Positions 9,752 through 18,224 of a stretch of DNA of 64,000 nt are shown piece after piece. The translations under genes and the position numbers were made by a program. Each line of letters opens with the position of its first letter. The first letter of the stretch is position 1. The DNA comes from an uncultured Pseudomonadales bacterium (lineage in GTDB: Bacteria; Pseudomonadota; Gammaproteobacteria; Pseudomonadales; Cellvibrionaceae). The stretch is taken from contig CANKXO010000003.1 of NCBI GenBank assembly GCA_947487765.1, forward strand, positions 434,001-498,000, read 5' to 3'. Under the pieces are notes generated by a model that was given only the letters and a program-made list of their open reading frames with translations, had not been told where the DNA came from and did not search any database.

Positions 9752-11161
9752 ATGCAGTTAGTTTGGTTACGCAATGATTTACGACTGGAAGACAACCCCG
9801 CACTTTACTATGCAAGCCGACAAGGGCCCGTCTGCTGCATATTTATAAGCACTGAAAAACAATGGCTAGAGCACGATGATGCCATTGCGAAAATAAGTTT
9901 TCGACAGCAGCGAATTAATGAACTACAAAATGAATTATTTTATAAAAACATTCCTTTAAAAATAATTTCTATAGATTTTTTCACGGAAATACCGAAAGTA
10001 TTCGTGAATTTAGCCGAACAATTAAAGAAAAAAAACATTAAGGTAGATGGCTTATGGTTTAACCACGAATACCCTCTCAATGAAAAATTGAGAGATCAGG
10101 CAGTCGTTGAGACAATGAGGAAACAGGATATTTCGTGCCACACATTTCATGGCGATATCATTCATCCTCCGGGCACGATAAAAACCCAGAGCGGAACGAC
10201 ATACCATGTATTTTCAGCGTTTGCACGACAATGGCGCAATCAGCTCAACGAAAGCTTATTAACAACACTTCCCACACCTCGAAAGCAAGCCCCTACTGAA
10301 ATCAATAATAATGACTCAGAGCAAACATGGCTAGAGAGCACGAATAATTACAGGGACGATCTATGGCCTCCCGAAAAAAAACAAATACACAAAAAGCTCC
10401 GAAAATTTGTTCAAAATAACGTGCTTCAATATAAAGAACTGCGTGACATACCAAGTATTGCCGGGACCAGCACGCTATCTCCCTACTTAATGTGTGGGGC
10501 AATTAGTGTACGCCAATGCATTAGCGCAACTCGCGAACAAACTGAGCAGTGGCTAGAAAGTACATGGGTTAACGAGCTGATTTGGCGTGACTTTTATCGG
10601 CATTTAGTCGATGCATATCCTCACCTATCACAATCGAAAAACTTTAAAGACATCAAGAAACCCATTCCATGGGAAAACGACCCACGCCACTGGCAAGCAT
10701 GGTGCGATGGCACAACAGGTTACCCTATCGTCGATGCCGCCATGAAGCAACTAATACAAACAGGCTGGATGCATAACAGATTACGCATGATTGTTGCTGC
10801 GTTTTTAACAAAGCTGTTGCTAATAGACTGGCGAAAGGGCGAGCAATTTTTTATGAAGCACCTTATCGATGGTGATTACGCTTCGAACAATGGCGGTTGG
10901 CAATGGGCAGCGTCAACAGGAGCAGATGCTGTGCCATACTTTCGAATATTCAACCCAACGCGGCAGTCTGAACGCTTTGACCCTGAAGGCAAGTTCATTA
11001 AGAAGTTTTTACCTGAACTATCATCACTGGACAAAAAATCTATCCACAACCCAGATAAGCAACAGCGAGAAACCTTCAATTATCCCGCCCCAATCATTGA
11101 CTACAAATTTTCGCGCCAACGCGCTTTAGATATTTATGCTGGCGCCATGGGCAAATCTTAA
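9752..11161 (+). CDS. phrB: Deoxyribodipyrimidine photolyase (class I CPD photolyase)
   Basis: 469 aa from ATG 9752, which has AAGGA at 9741-9745. An in-frame TTG at 9716 would add 12 unconserved residues and is rejected. The protein starts MQLVWLRNDLRLEDNPAL, the N-terminal antenna-binding Rossmann domain. The FAD-binding C-terminal half includes the WVNELIWRDFYRHL, DAAMKQL, GWMHNRLRMIVAAFLTK, DGDYASNNGGWQWAASTG and FNPTRQSERFDP blocks, including the tryptophan-rich electron-transfer region. Uses blue light to split cyclobutane pyrimidine dimers. Convergent with the LysR gene 16 bp away. Confidence 0.95.
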   Translation: MQLVWLRNDLRLEDNPALYYASRQGPVCCIFISTEKQWLEHDDAIAKISFRQQRINELQNELFYKNIPLKIISIDFFTEIPKVFVNLAEQLKKKNIKVDGLWFNHEYPLNEKLRDQAVVETMRKQDISCHTFHGDIIHPPGTIKTQSGTTYHVFSAFARQWRNQLNESLLTTLPTPRKQAPTEINNNDSEQTWLESTNNYRDDLWPPEKKQIHKKLRKFVQNNVLQYKELRDIPSIAGTSTLSPYLMCGAISVRQCISATREQTEQWLESTWVNELIWRDFYRHLVDAYPHLSQSKNFKDIKKPIPWENDPRHWQAWCDGTTGYPIVDAAMKQLIQTGWMHNRLRMIVAAFLTKLLLIDWRKGEQFFMKHLIDGDYASNNGGWQWAASTGADAVPYFRIFNPTRQSERFDPEGKFIKKFLPELSSLDKKSIHNPDKQQRETFNYPAPIIDYKFSRQRALDIYAGAMGKS

Positions 11162-11177
11162 TTAAGGTAGAGAAGCG

Positions 11178-12128
11178 CTATACATTACTATTAACCTTAT
11201 ACTTTCGACAGAAGCTATCTACCTCCGATGATAGCCATTCAACGAACTTGATCACTTTAGGGCGCTGAAGATAATGAGGCGGCGCACATACAAAGTATTT
11301 AAAATTCAATTCGACAGCATCATCAAATAACGGCTTTAAATTACCCGCCTGAATCGCATCGGCAACAAGGCAATGACGAACCATCGCCACTCCCTGCGCA
11401 CTCAAGGCAGAATCAATAACATAGTGAGAACCATCAAAGCTTATTCGCTCAGAAAACTCCTTACTATCAACCGTTTTTTTAGCCACACCACCCTTCTCCT
11501 TCACGTATCCTTTTGCGCCTAACCAGTAATCCCAACCCACATTACCTGTTGCATCCTCAAGTAACCTTAGTTTTTGCAAGTCTTCTACTTTTTTTATTTT
11601 TTTTGAACCGAGATAGCTGGGATGACAAACCGGGTAAAGGTAATCACTCATCAAGAACTGACTATCCAAACCGTCATAGGTCCCTCCACCAAAGCGAATA
11701 GCTAAATCGCTACCTTGAGGGCCAAATGCATCTAAGGCATCGCTCATATTGAGACTAACCGCAATATCCGGATGCGTCTCATAAAAACTTCCTAAACGCG
11801 GAATCAACCAACGGGATGCAAAGCTTGGCAACACAGAAACGGTAACCACCTTTGAATTGTTATCGCTCAGCACACTCTCGACACCCTGATCAAGAGCATC
11901 AAACGCTATTTTCAAGTGAGGCAATAGCTGCTCTCCCTCTGGCGTTAACTCAATGGCACGATGCTGACGATAAAATAATGTGACACCTAATGACTCTTCT
12001 ACTATTCGAATTTGCTGACTCACAGCAGCCTGCGTCACAAATAGTTTTTCGGCGGCTTCCTTGATACTCAAATGCCGAGCAGCCACATAGAAGTAATAAA
12101 GGCCTTTTAAGTGCTGAGAAGCTTTCAC
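11178..12128 (-). CDS. LysR-family regulator, GcvA-like
   Basis: 316 aa. N-terminal winged HTH (about residues 6-65: LYYFYVAARHLSIKEAAEKL then VTQAAVSQQIR) followed by a LysR effector domain with LPSFASRWLIPRLGSFYETHPDI and DLAIRFGGG, the GcvA-subfamily signature. Effector unknown. It is divergent from a DUF1127 small-protein gene with a 99-bp shared intergenic region, where LysR proteins usually bind. A second GcvA-like gene beside a small-protein gene is at 57.1-58.3 kb. Confidence 0.85.
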   Translation of the reverse strand: MKASQHLKGLYYFYVAARHLSIKEAAEKLFVTQAAVSQQIRIVEESLGVTLFYRQHRAIELTPEGEQLLPHLKIAFDALDQGVESVLSDNNSKVVTVSVLPSFASRWLIPRLGSFYETHPDIAVSLNMSDALDAFGPQGSDLAIRFGGGTYDGLDSQFLMSDYLYPVCHPSYLGSKKIKKVEDLQKLRLLEDATGNVGWDYWLGAKGYVKEKGGVAKKTVDSKEFSERISFDGSHYVIDSALSAQGVAMVRHCLVADAIQAGNLKPLFDDAVELNFKYFVCAPPHYLQRPKVIKFVEWLSSEVDSFCRKYKVNSNV

Positions 12129-12227
12129 TTTAGATTTTCTTAACTCATAGGTAAAAATAGTTGGTTGAGTAAAACACTAGATCAATCAATAATCAACCTA
12201 TCAAGTTAACATTATTCGGAAAAAATC

Positions 12228-12440
12228 ATGAATACACTAATTAGCGAATGTAACACAATCTCCAAAAAGCCTTACAACCCTATATTTAGGGTTAATTATT
12301 TCTTATCTAAAATAACACTGTATCGAGATAGATATAAGAGCCGAAAAGCCCTGGCCAGACTACCGGTTGAACGGCTCAATGATATTGGGCTTGATAAAGA
12401 ACAAGCCATTACCGAATCCAAAAAGCCTTTCTGGAAATAG
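12228..12440 (+). CDS. DUF1127 small protein
   Basis: 70 aa, basic. The C-terminal half (YRDRYKSRKALARLPVERLNDIGLDKEQA, about residues 32-60) is the DUF1127 motif: a short arginine-rich helix, then L-x-x-L-D/N-D-I-G. Members are often 40-80 aa and in some alphaproteobacteria take part in RNA turnover and nutrient responses; the role here is unknown. Divergent from a GcvA-like LysR gene, which may control it. Confidence 0.8.
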   Translation: MNTLISECNTISKKPYNPIFRVNYFLSKITLYRDRYKSRKALARLPVERLNDIGLDKEQAITESKKPFWK

Positions 12441-12563
12441 ATAAAGGCATAGAGATAGAAATTTTTAATATAAGTAATTAATCATAACAACTGAACTTTC
12501 AGTGCGTTATTGCCGTCAATAGCTGCATCAATTAAAACATGTCATCTATTGAGGAAAGACAAA

Positions 12564-13016
12564 ATGAAAACTTCATTACTTGCGCTGATTATCAGCTTTA
12601 CTATTTCTATTTTTTCAACTGGCGTATTTGCTGGCGAACAATACACCAAGAAAGGTTATGCATTAAGTGGTTACGATACTGTCGCTTATTTTACAGCTGG
12701 TGCACCGACAAAAGGAGATAAGAAAATTTCGACTGAGTGGAATGGCGCCAAATGGTTATTTGCATCAGAAGAAAACAAAAATTTATTTTTAGCTGATCCA
12801 AAAAAATATGCACCAGCATACGATGGTCATTGTGCTTTTGCTGCAGGCATCAATAGAAAAGTAAGCGCCAGACCTGATTTATGGAAGATTATTGATGGGC
12901 GCCTATTTTTAAATTTCAGCAAAGCAGCTAATGAGCGCTGGTTAGAAAATCCTGAAGATTACATTAAAGATGGTGATGTTAACTGGGTTGACTTAAGCGA
13001 GAAACCTGCCGCTTAA
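12564..13016 (+). CDS. Exported YHS-domain protein
   Basis: 150 aa from ATG 12564, preceded by GAGGA (12551-12555). An upstream in-frame ATG at 12510 would put 18 residues before the signal peptide and is rejected. The signal peptide is about residues 1-23 (ending VFA). The mature region holds a YHS-type fold: GYDTVAYF, the strand block WNGAKWLFASEENKNLFLADPKKYAPAYDGHCAFA and a second half ending in a W-rich segment. YHS domains are small, possibly metal-binding modules. A paralogue with the same architecture is encoded at 20116-20583. Ends in a clear terminator. Confidence 0.85.
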   Translation: MKTSLLALIISFTISIFSTGVFAGEQYTKKGYALSGYDTVAYFTAGAPTKGDKKISTEWNGAKWLFASEENKNLFLADPKKYAPAYDGHCAFAAGINRKVSARPDLWKIIDGRLFLNFSKAANERWLENPEDYIKDGDVNWVDLSEKPAA

Positions 13017-13044
13017 TATCACCAAATGCCAAGAGAATAATTTT

Positions 13045-13078
13045 ATCCGCAGCGCTTTCTTGCTGCGGATACTTTTTT
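13045..13078 (+). terminator. Intrinsic terminator of the YHS gene
   Basis: ATCCGCAGC (13045-13053) pairs with GCTGCGGAT (13062-13070), an 8-nt loop, then AC and six T. Confidence 0.9.
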
Positions 13079-13108
13079 AGAGGCACACTCACTTAAGGGA
13101 CACACTAC

Positions 13109-14179
13109 TTAAAAAGAATGAGTATAAGAAATAGAGACTGAACCGTAACTATTTTTTCTATCCTGCCCTTTAAATTCATCCGTTACAAAACGCCGAGAAA
13201 AACTTAACTTAAAACGATAAATCAGCATCGCAACACCTACCGATGCCGTCGCCAAAAAAGGTTCTTTATCAACGCTGTGACTATCCGAAAAAGTATTTCC
13301 ATCCAATGTAATATCGCGCAAAACCAAACGCCCATTCAATGATAAAAATGTGTGAGCACCGCCAAACCATCTTCCCCTTACCCTGTTATCAAAACCAGAT
13401 CCCGGTGAACTGTTATCCCCACCTGGGTTAGCAGAAGACGTACCAAAATCTCTAGGCAACTGCCAACCAAAACGGAATTCTGCACCGCTCTCTAAGTAAG
13501 TCGCAACATTGCCTATACTCCCTCCCCAGTTACCAATAATATCGTAACTCCAGGAGTTCAACGCAGAAGGCTGATAGAATTTATTCTTTTGGCTATACAG
13601 AAACTGAAGGCCTAGCTCATTTCTCAGTTGATTATCCCAGCCCTGATATTTTTCTAATCCGCGCGCCTCATGAACAGCATCTTGCGATTCTTTTGCATAG
13701 GATGCTGGCCCAACCATCCCTATATTTAGCACAGCAGTCTCCAATCGACTGTGGTTACTAACTTGGTAACCAAAGCCCAGATACAACCAGCCGGCATAAG
13801 GGCGATCCTCTTCCACTAAGTCAGTTCGCTCACGGAAGCGCTCATCCGGCGTGTACATTTGCTGCCCTAAGCTCACGACCATATTCCGCTGTAACTGCAT
13901 TTCGCTGGCACGAAAAAAGCGTAAGCGTTTATTAATTGATCGAAGGGTATCGGGTAACGTTGGGTCTTGATCAAAATCGGCAAGGTCAGGGGAAACAAAA
14001 CTGAAGCGTATACCATTTGTATAGCCATCATCCGAATTTGCAAACAGATCGTTATCCAGAAAAAAACTACTGGTCCACCAGTCATGGGATTCTGCGGCTG
14101 CCAAAGAGCTATATAGTGATATCGACATTAGCAAAGGGGCCATAACTAACCCCCTTTTGAAAAAAAAGGGAGTCATCAC
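13109..14179 (-). CDS. LpxR-like outer-membrane lipid A deacylase
   Basis: 356 aa with a signal peptide (about 1-28, ending LAAAES) and the end residue F typical of outer-membrane beta-barrels (YTHSF). The active-site block FFLDNDLFANSDDGYTNG (about 38-55) supplies the Asn-Asp pair and the Gly-Tyr-Thr-Asn stretch of LpxR (DUF2219). DRPYAGWLYLGFGYQ and GMVGPASYAKESQDAVHEARG are the other conserved blocks, the latter carrying the candidate catalytic histidine. LpxR removes the 3'-acyloxyacyl chain of lipid A in a Ca-dependent manner. An alternative is a phospholipase-like barrel, but the His/Asn-Asp pattern favours LpxR. Confidence 0.85.
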   Translation of the reverse strand: MMTPFFFKRGLVMAPLLMSISLYSSLAAAESHDWWTSSFFLDNDLFANSDDGYTNGIRFSFVSPDLADFDQDPTLPDTLRSINKRLRFFRASEMQLQRNMVVSLGQQMYTPDERFRERTDLVEEDRPYAGWLYLGFGYQVSNHSRLETAVLNIGMVGPASYAKESQDAVHEARGLEKYQGWDNQLRNELGLQFLYSQKNKFYQPSALNSWSYDIIGNWGGSIGNVATYLESGAEFRFGWQLPRDFGTSSANPGGDNSSPGSGFDNRVRGRWFGGAHTFLSLNGRLVLRDITLDGNTFSDSHSVDKEPFLATASVGVAMLIYRFKLSFSRRFVTDEFKGQDRKNSYGSVSISYTHSF

Positions 14180-14232
14180 TTTACTCTCAAAAGGGGCACA
14201 AAGGAGTAGATACCAAGCAACACTGTTAAAAA

Positions 14233-14293
14233 TTCCTGCAATTTAAGTTCCTGCAACTTAAGCTCCTATAATTTAAAGTCCTTCTTATTTAAA
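14233..14293. repeat. Four-unit 15-bp degenerate tandem repeat
   Basis: Units 14233-14247, 14248-14262, 14263-14277 and 14278-14293 each read roughly YTCCTGCAAYTTAAG, with the last two diverged. It lies between the end of rpiA and the start of the LpxR-like gene, both on the minus strand. Confidence 0.7.
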
Positions 14294-14312
14294 TCCCCAC
14301 ACAAAGACTAAC

Positions 14313-14987
14313 CTAGGCTTTGTATTTTGTTTCTACACCAGCTGGAGTACCCAATAACAATACATCTGCTGAGCGCTGAGCAAACAATCCATTGGTTACC
14401 ACACCCACAATTTGATTAATTTGATTCTCAAGCAATACAGGGTCCGCAATACTCAAACCATGAACATCTAAAATGTCATTACCGTTATCTGTCTTAACAC
14501 CCGCTCGATATTCCGGACTTCCTCCCAACTTAGCTAACTCACGAGAGACATGAGCCCTGGCCATGGGAATTACCTCAACAGGCAAAGGGAAACCGCCCAA
14601 AACATCAACCCACTTACTACCATCAGCGATACAGACAAACTCTCCAGCACAAGCAGCGACGATCTTCTCTCGGGTCAATGCAGCACCACCACCCTTTATC
14701 AAACACAGGTTGGAGTCAGATTCATCCGCACCATCAACATAGACTATCAAGCCATCAACTTCATTTAAGTCGTAAACAGGAATACCATGCCCTTCAAGTC
14801 GTGCCGCAGTCGCTTCAGAGCTGGCAACTGCCCCACCAAAATGGGCTTTAACCCCAGCCAGATAATCGATAAAGAAATTAGCTGTTGATCCCGTGCCTAC
14901 ACCAATAATGGAATCTGACTCTAACTTGGGCCGGATATAGTCAACCGCAGCTTTAGCAACCGCTTGCTTTAATTCATCTTGTGTCAT
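14313..14987 (-). CDS. rpiA: Ribose-5-phosphate isomerase A
   Basis: 224 aa (E. coli about 219). Interconverts ribose-5-phosphate and ribulose-5-phosphate in the pentose phosphate pathway. Diagnostic blocks are [16 protein letters not shown] (about 24-39), VDGADE (about 79-84, with catalytic aspartates), [12 protein letters not shown] (about 92-103, with the glutamate base) and GVVTNGLFA near the C-terminus. Start at ATG 14987. Downstream lies the small tandem repeat and then the LpxR-like gene. Confidence 0.97.
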   Translation of the reverse strand: MTQDELKQAVAKAAVDYIRPKLESDSIIGVGTGSTANFFIDYLAGVKAHFGGAVASSEATAARLEGHGIPVYDLNEVDGLIVYVDGADESDSNLCLIKGGGAALTREKIVAACAGEFVCIADGSKWVDVLGGFPLPVEVIPMARAHVSRELAKLGGSPEYRAGVKTDNGNDILDVHGLSIADPVLLENQINQIVGVVTNGLFAQRSADVLLLGTPAGVETKYKA

Positions 14988-15349
14988 ATCAATTCAGCCT
15001 GTTTGCAAATGAACATTAGGTAAGGAAATAGATAAAGCTTCCCGGGTAGTATTTAACAGCCACATTTCACAGAGCGGAATTAAAACACAATATCTAGTGC
15101 TACTACAGCATCTTTAGTACCACACTGATTAATCGAATGAATAAAAAAACAAAGATTTCATCGACCATTTCACATGCACAGTGAATCTCTATTGGCAAAT
15201 AACATTTTTTTCGGTATAAAGCGCAATCTATAACTAAAGTTATAAATTTATTGGACATTTAAAGATGTTCGACCAAAATAGATAGTAAGGCCTAACTAAA
15301 AGGCCCTTTGTTTCGAAACAAGTGCAGTACGCAGCACTAGAGGTAAGCC
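14988..15349. other. 362-bp intergenic region with inverted repeats
   Basis: No gene recognised. It holds TATAAC-TAAA-GTTATA (15229-15244), a perfect 14-bp palindrome TTGTTTCGAAACAA (15308-15321) and AGTGC...GCACT (15321-15338) directly before the start of a small membrane-protein gene. These could be an operator plus a structured 5' leader for that gene. Confidence 0.5.
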
Positions 15350-15490
15350 ATGAAACCCGATGTATTAACAATCACCGCCTTGGTGTTTGTTATTGGTGTG
15401 CTAATAAGCAGTATGGGGATTACCGATGGATTGGATAGTAAAAGCGATGTACCGCCTCCAGCCTTACACCAAGGCATTGCTACTCGATAG
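15350..15490 (+). CDS. Predicted 46-aa single-span membrane protein
   Basis: Short frame from ATG 15350 to TAG 15488-15490, preceded by AGAGGTAAG as a ribosome site. Residues 5-24 (VLTITALVFVIGVLISSMGI) form one strong hydrophobic segment, followed by a polar tail with Pro-Pro-Pro (residues 35-37). Not recognised as a named family. The good ribosome site, membrane segment and isolated position support it as a real small protein, but the length alone could arise by chance. Confidence 0.5.
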   Translation: MKPDVLTITALVFVIGVLISSMGITDGLDSKSDVPPPALHQGIATR

Positions 15491-15621
15491 CCCAGCTGAA
15501 TATTTAACAAACGTTAAAGATTAGAGTTGGACCGTAGCAGCAATCACGATATTAAATAATACAAATTTAGAAGGGCCTACGCGCCAGATATTGTCGTGCC
15601 AGATATTTTACCCAGCCGATA

Positions 15622-16218
15622 CTATACTTTGACGATATGGTCTAATGGCACATCCCATGGCTGGGGATCAATTTGCTCAATTTCCTGGAGGCCGTGAGCA
15701 ACCCCCAGCAACACAGGCTTAGCCATATGTCTATAGCTAGGGACACTCTCGCTTAAATCATGCCTCTTGAAAGCAAATGCACGATCATAATACCCGCCGC
15801 CCATGCCAATGCGATGTCCAAATCGATCAAAGCCAACCAGAGGAACCAAAACAAGATCTAACGCCTGAGGCAGAATAGGAAGACTGGGCTTTGGCTCCAA
15901 TATGCCATAACGGTTATTCAGCAACTCTCCGCCAGGCGCATAGTGAATAAAAGACATTGAATGACTAGCATCATTACCTTTTTTTAATACCGGCAAATAG
16001 CATTGCTTACCATCACGCCAAGCCTGCTTTAAAAAAAAGCGGCAATCAAGTTCACCATCAGTGCCCAGATACAATGCGATATGACGACTCTGCTTGTAAC
16101 AATCAAGCGAACAAACATTTTTTGCCAGCTGCTGTGCAGCGCGACATTGAGTACCAACACCTAACAAGCGACGGCGACGGCGAATAGTTTTACGAAGTTG
16201 ATCAGTTAAATCATTCAA
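15622..16218 (-). CDS. ygfA: 5-formyltetrahydrofolate cyclo-ligase
   Basis: 198 aa. ATP-dependent conversion of 5-formyl-THF to 5,10-methenyl-THF, salvaging folate. Blocks visible: RKTIRRRRRLLG at the N-terminus, IALYLGTDGELDC, the LVLVPLVGFDRFGHRIGMGGGYYDRAF signature (about residues 130-156, glycine-rich ATP-binding loop with RIGxGGGYYD) and PWDVPLDHIV at the end. It lies downstream of zapA and 6S RNA in the order usual for gammaproteobacteria, where it is often co-transcribed with the 6S RNA. Confidence 0.93.
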   Translation of the reverse strand: MNDLTDQLRKTIRRRRRLLGVGTQCRAAQQLAKNVCSLDCYKQSRHIALYLGTDGELDCRFFLKQAWRDGKQCYLPVLKKGNDASHSMSFIHYAPGGELLNNRYGILEPKPSLPILPQALDLVLVPLVGFDRFGHRIGMGGGYYDRAFAFKRHDLSESVPSYRHMAKPVLLGVAHGLQEIEQIDPQPWDVPLDHIVKV

Positions 16219-16298
16219 AACGGTTTCAAATATATAAGAAAAACAAAAGAGGAGAATAACGAAAAGAGGCTACTCAATACAATCATTAAGTAGTAAAA

Positions 16299-16471
16299 AT
16301 CCCAAGACGCCGCTGTCAAACTGACCTTGAACCGTAATGTTCAAGGGGGGTGGCTTCTGGTCTGCATTAGGCTTTCCGTCTTGCGGACATGCGCACCAAC
16401 AGACACTAGAAACCTCCTAAGGAGGTATTATCGGCTCGAGGACATCAAGACTGGCATGCGCCCCAGGAGTT
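16299..16471 (-). ncRNA. ssrS: 6S RNA
   Basis: On the minus strand between zapA and ygfA. The terminal stem pairs 16466-16458 region bases (UCCUGGGGCGC) with 16310-16300 (GCGUCUUGGGA), including several G-U pairs. Inner conserved pieces match the family: CCUCGAGCCGAUAAU and, near the 3' side, CCUUGAAC...GGUUCAAGG. The 6S fold mimics an open promoter and sequesters the sigma70 RNA polymerase holoenzyme in stationary phase. Ends are estimated from the stem and the upstream -10 box, to within a few bases. Confidence 0.9.
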
Positions 16472-16477
16472 AAAAAT

Positions 16478-16483
16478 AGTATA
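16478..16483 (-). promoter_or_regulatory. -10 box of the 6S RNA promoter
   Basis: TATACT on the minus strand, 7 bp before the predicted 5' end of the RNA. No clear -35 consensus is visible. Confidence 0.55.
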
Positions 16484-16602
16484 GCTCAGAGTTACCTACT
16501 TAGGCCATTATTGATAACAACTTTTTGAGATAATTAAACTATAGATAAACAGAAGAATAAGCATTAAACGTTATTGGACTTTTCCAAAGTTCAGCAACAA
16601 AA

Positions 16603-16881
16603 TTAAGATAGGACTTGATCGATACGATGGTGAAGCTCATCCAATAACGCCTGATCCTCTTTACGAGTAGAATCTGCGGTTTGCAAAACTTCATTGGATA
16701 AATTGAGAGCAGCCATAACAGCAATTCGCTCTACACCTATGACACTCCCCGATTGACGTATATCTCGCATACGACGATCCAATTCCGATGCAGCACGCAA
16801 TAGAGCGTCACGCTCCTCAACAGGGCATGCGACTTGGTAATCCTTACCCAAAATATGGACAGATAGCGTTTCTGTTGTCAT
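16603..16881 (-). CDS. zapA: Cell division protein ZapA
   Basis: 92 aa. Starts METTETLSV-like (MTTETLSVHILGKDYQVACP), the beta-strand FtsZ-binding head, then ERDALLRAASELDRRMRDIR and the helix with ERIAVMAALNLSNEVL, the C-terminal coiled coil that makes the tetramer. ZapA bundles and stabilises the FtsZ ring at mid-cell. The gene starts 5 bp after the ZapB-like gene, with which it is surely co-transcribed, and sits just upstream of 6S RNA. Confidence 0.93.
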   Translation of the reverse strand: MTTETLSVHILGKDYQVACPVEERDALLRAASELDRRMRDIRQSGSVIGVERIAVMAALNLSNEVLQTADSTRKEDQALLDELHHRIDQVLS

Positions 16882-16886
16882 TGTTA

Positions 16887-17078
16887 CTAACCTACACTCT
16901 GCTGTAAGTTTTTAAGGTGCCCGATCATAGCTTCAACACGGGTGCGAGCCATCTCATTTTTCTCAATCAGGCGAGTACGTTCCTGTAGCCAATGATTTTC
17001 ACGGGACTGCAATTCCTCGCAACGACGAATCAGTTGGTCAACCTTTGTATAAAGTTCTTCGATAGTATGTTCAGACAT
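16887..17078 (-). CDS. ZapB-like coiled-coil protein (TIGR02449 type)
   Basis: 63 aa from ATG 17078 (MSEHTIEELYTKVDQLIRR). A longer frame from 17114 is possible but adds 12 non-conserved residues. The whole protein is one predicted coiled coil with regular leucines and many charged residues. It is the small protein typically encoded just before zapA in gammaproteobacteria lacking classical zapB; a role in Z-ring organisation is inferred from that position. Confidence 0.8.
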   Translation of the reverse strand: MSEHTIEELYTKVDQLIRRCEELQSRENHWLQERTRLIEKNEMARTRVEAMIGHLKNLQQSVG

Positions 17079-17201
17079 AATCGCAATTAAACGCTTATCT
17101 TTTGTAAACTGCAAGCCACCGGTGGCCTTAGCTTATCGGTAATGGGACTAAAATCAATTTTTATCATCAGAATATTACTGATTTGTTATTAATTATATCG
17201 T

Positions 17202-18035
17202 TTATAGCCACAACTCTAAAGCCTGCCGCCAAAGCAGTAGATCCTTCCCTAAGACATAAAACTCAGGGTTAATGATGCTTTCTTTTTGATTATAACGCAG
17301 GCTGTCGAATGCATGATCCACTACGTTACCTCCCGCAGCCTCTACCACTGCCTGAGCGGCAGCCGTATCCCACTCAGATGTTGGTCCAGAACGAGGATAC
17401 AAATCAGCTTCACCGGCAGCAATCAAGCACAACTTTAAAGAGCTACCCATAGGCTTACAAACCACCTCACCTATCGCTTGCTTAATGTGAGCACAATGCT
17501 CCACAATCGCACTTGCCCCATGATGGCGACTGGTCACAACTTCTATTGGCAGGTCTTTAGTACCTCGACCTGTAAGCGTTCGCACAGTAATAGATTCAAC
17601 CTGCCCTCTCACCACCCGATAAGCACCTACACCTTGCAAACCAGCGTAAACAACACCAGTCACAGGCACATACACCACCCCCAAAACAGGGACCCCATGC
17701 TCAATCAGAGCAATATTAACCGTAAATTCACCATTACGAGCAATGAACTCCTTTGTTCCATCCAATGGATCTACCAACCAATAACGCGACCAATTCCGCC
17801 TCACGCTGAATTCAGGCAAACCAGATTCTTCAGAAAGGATGGGGGTATTAGGGCTTAACGAGGATAAAGCTCTAGTAATACAGTCATTGGCCGCTATATC
17901 AGCCTCCGTCACCGGAGTATCATCGCCCTTTGTATTTATTTGAAAGTCAGCAGACTGCTGATATACAGACAAAATGATATCTCCGGCGGCGCACGCGATA
18001 GCTATCACATCATTCAGAAGAGCTTTATTAAGCAC
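17202..18035 (-). CDS. cysQ: 3'(2'),5'-bisphosphate nucleotidase CysQ
   Basis: 277 aa from a GTG start at 18035. Li-sensitive, Mg-dependent phosphatase of the inositol monophosphatase fold that hydrolyses PAP/PAPS-type nucleotides during sulfate assimilation. Metal ligands are in SEESGLPE (about 71-78) and the signature WLVDPLDGTKEFI (about 87-99); the second motif SEWDTAAAQAVVEAAGG (about 217-233) completes the site. Divergent from yrfG. Confidence 0.92.
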   Translation of the reverse strand: MLNKALLNDVIAIACAAGDIILSVYQQSADFQINTKGDDTPVTEADIAANDCITRALSSLSPNTPILSEESGLPEFSVRRNWSRYWLVDPLDGTKEFIARNGEFTVNIALIEHGVPVLGVVYVPVTGVVYAGLQGVGAYRVVRGQVESITVRTLTGRGTKDLPIEVVTSRHHGASAIVEHCAHIKQAIGEVVCKPMGSSLKLCLIAAGEADLYPRSGPTSEWDTAAAQAVVEAAGGNVVDHAFDSLRYNQKESIINPEFYVLGKDLLLWRQALELWL

Positions 18036-18224
18036 TCATTTTTTCCATCTATTGCAATTGAGTAACCGCCACTAATAGAGTCTGGCGACTTAAAACGTTA
18101 TTATACACAGCAACGACAATAATCAACCGAGCAAACCCCACCTTCGGGCACCAATCTTTCCGCAAGACTTTTTAAGTCGAGGTAACAATCTTCTTATGTA
18201 TTTTGAGCTAATCTTATCAACACC

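Noticed and set aside
12510-12563. Earlier ATG start for the first YHS protein
   Set aside because: The signal peptide begins at ATG 12564, which has GAGGA upstream.
16539-16724. 61-codon minus-strand frame overlapping zapA
   Set aside because: It overlaps the well-supported zapA frame and has no conserved features.
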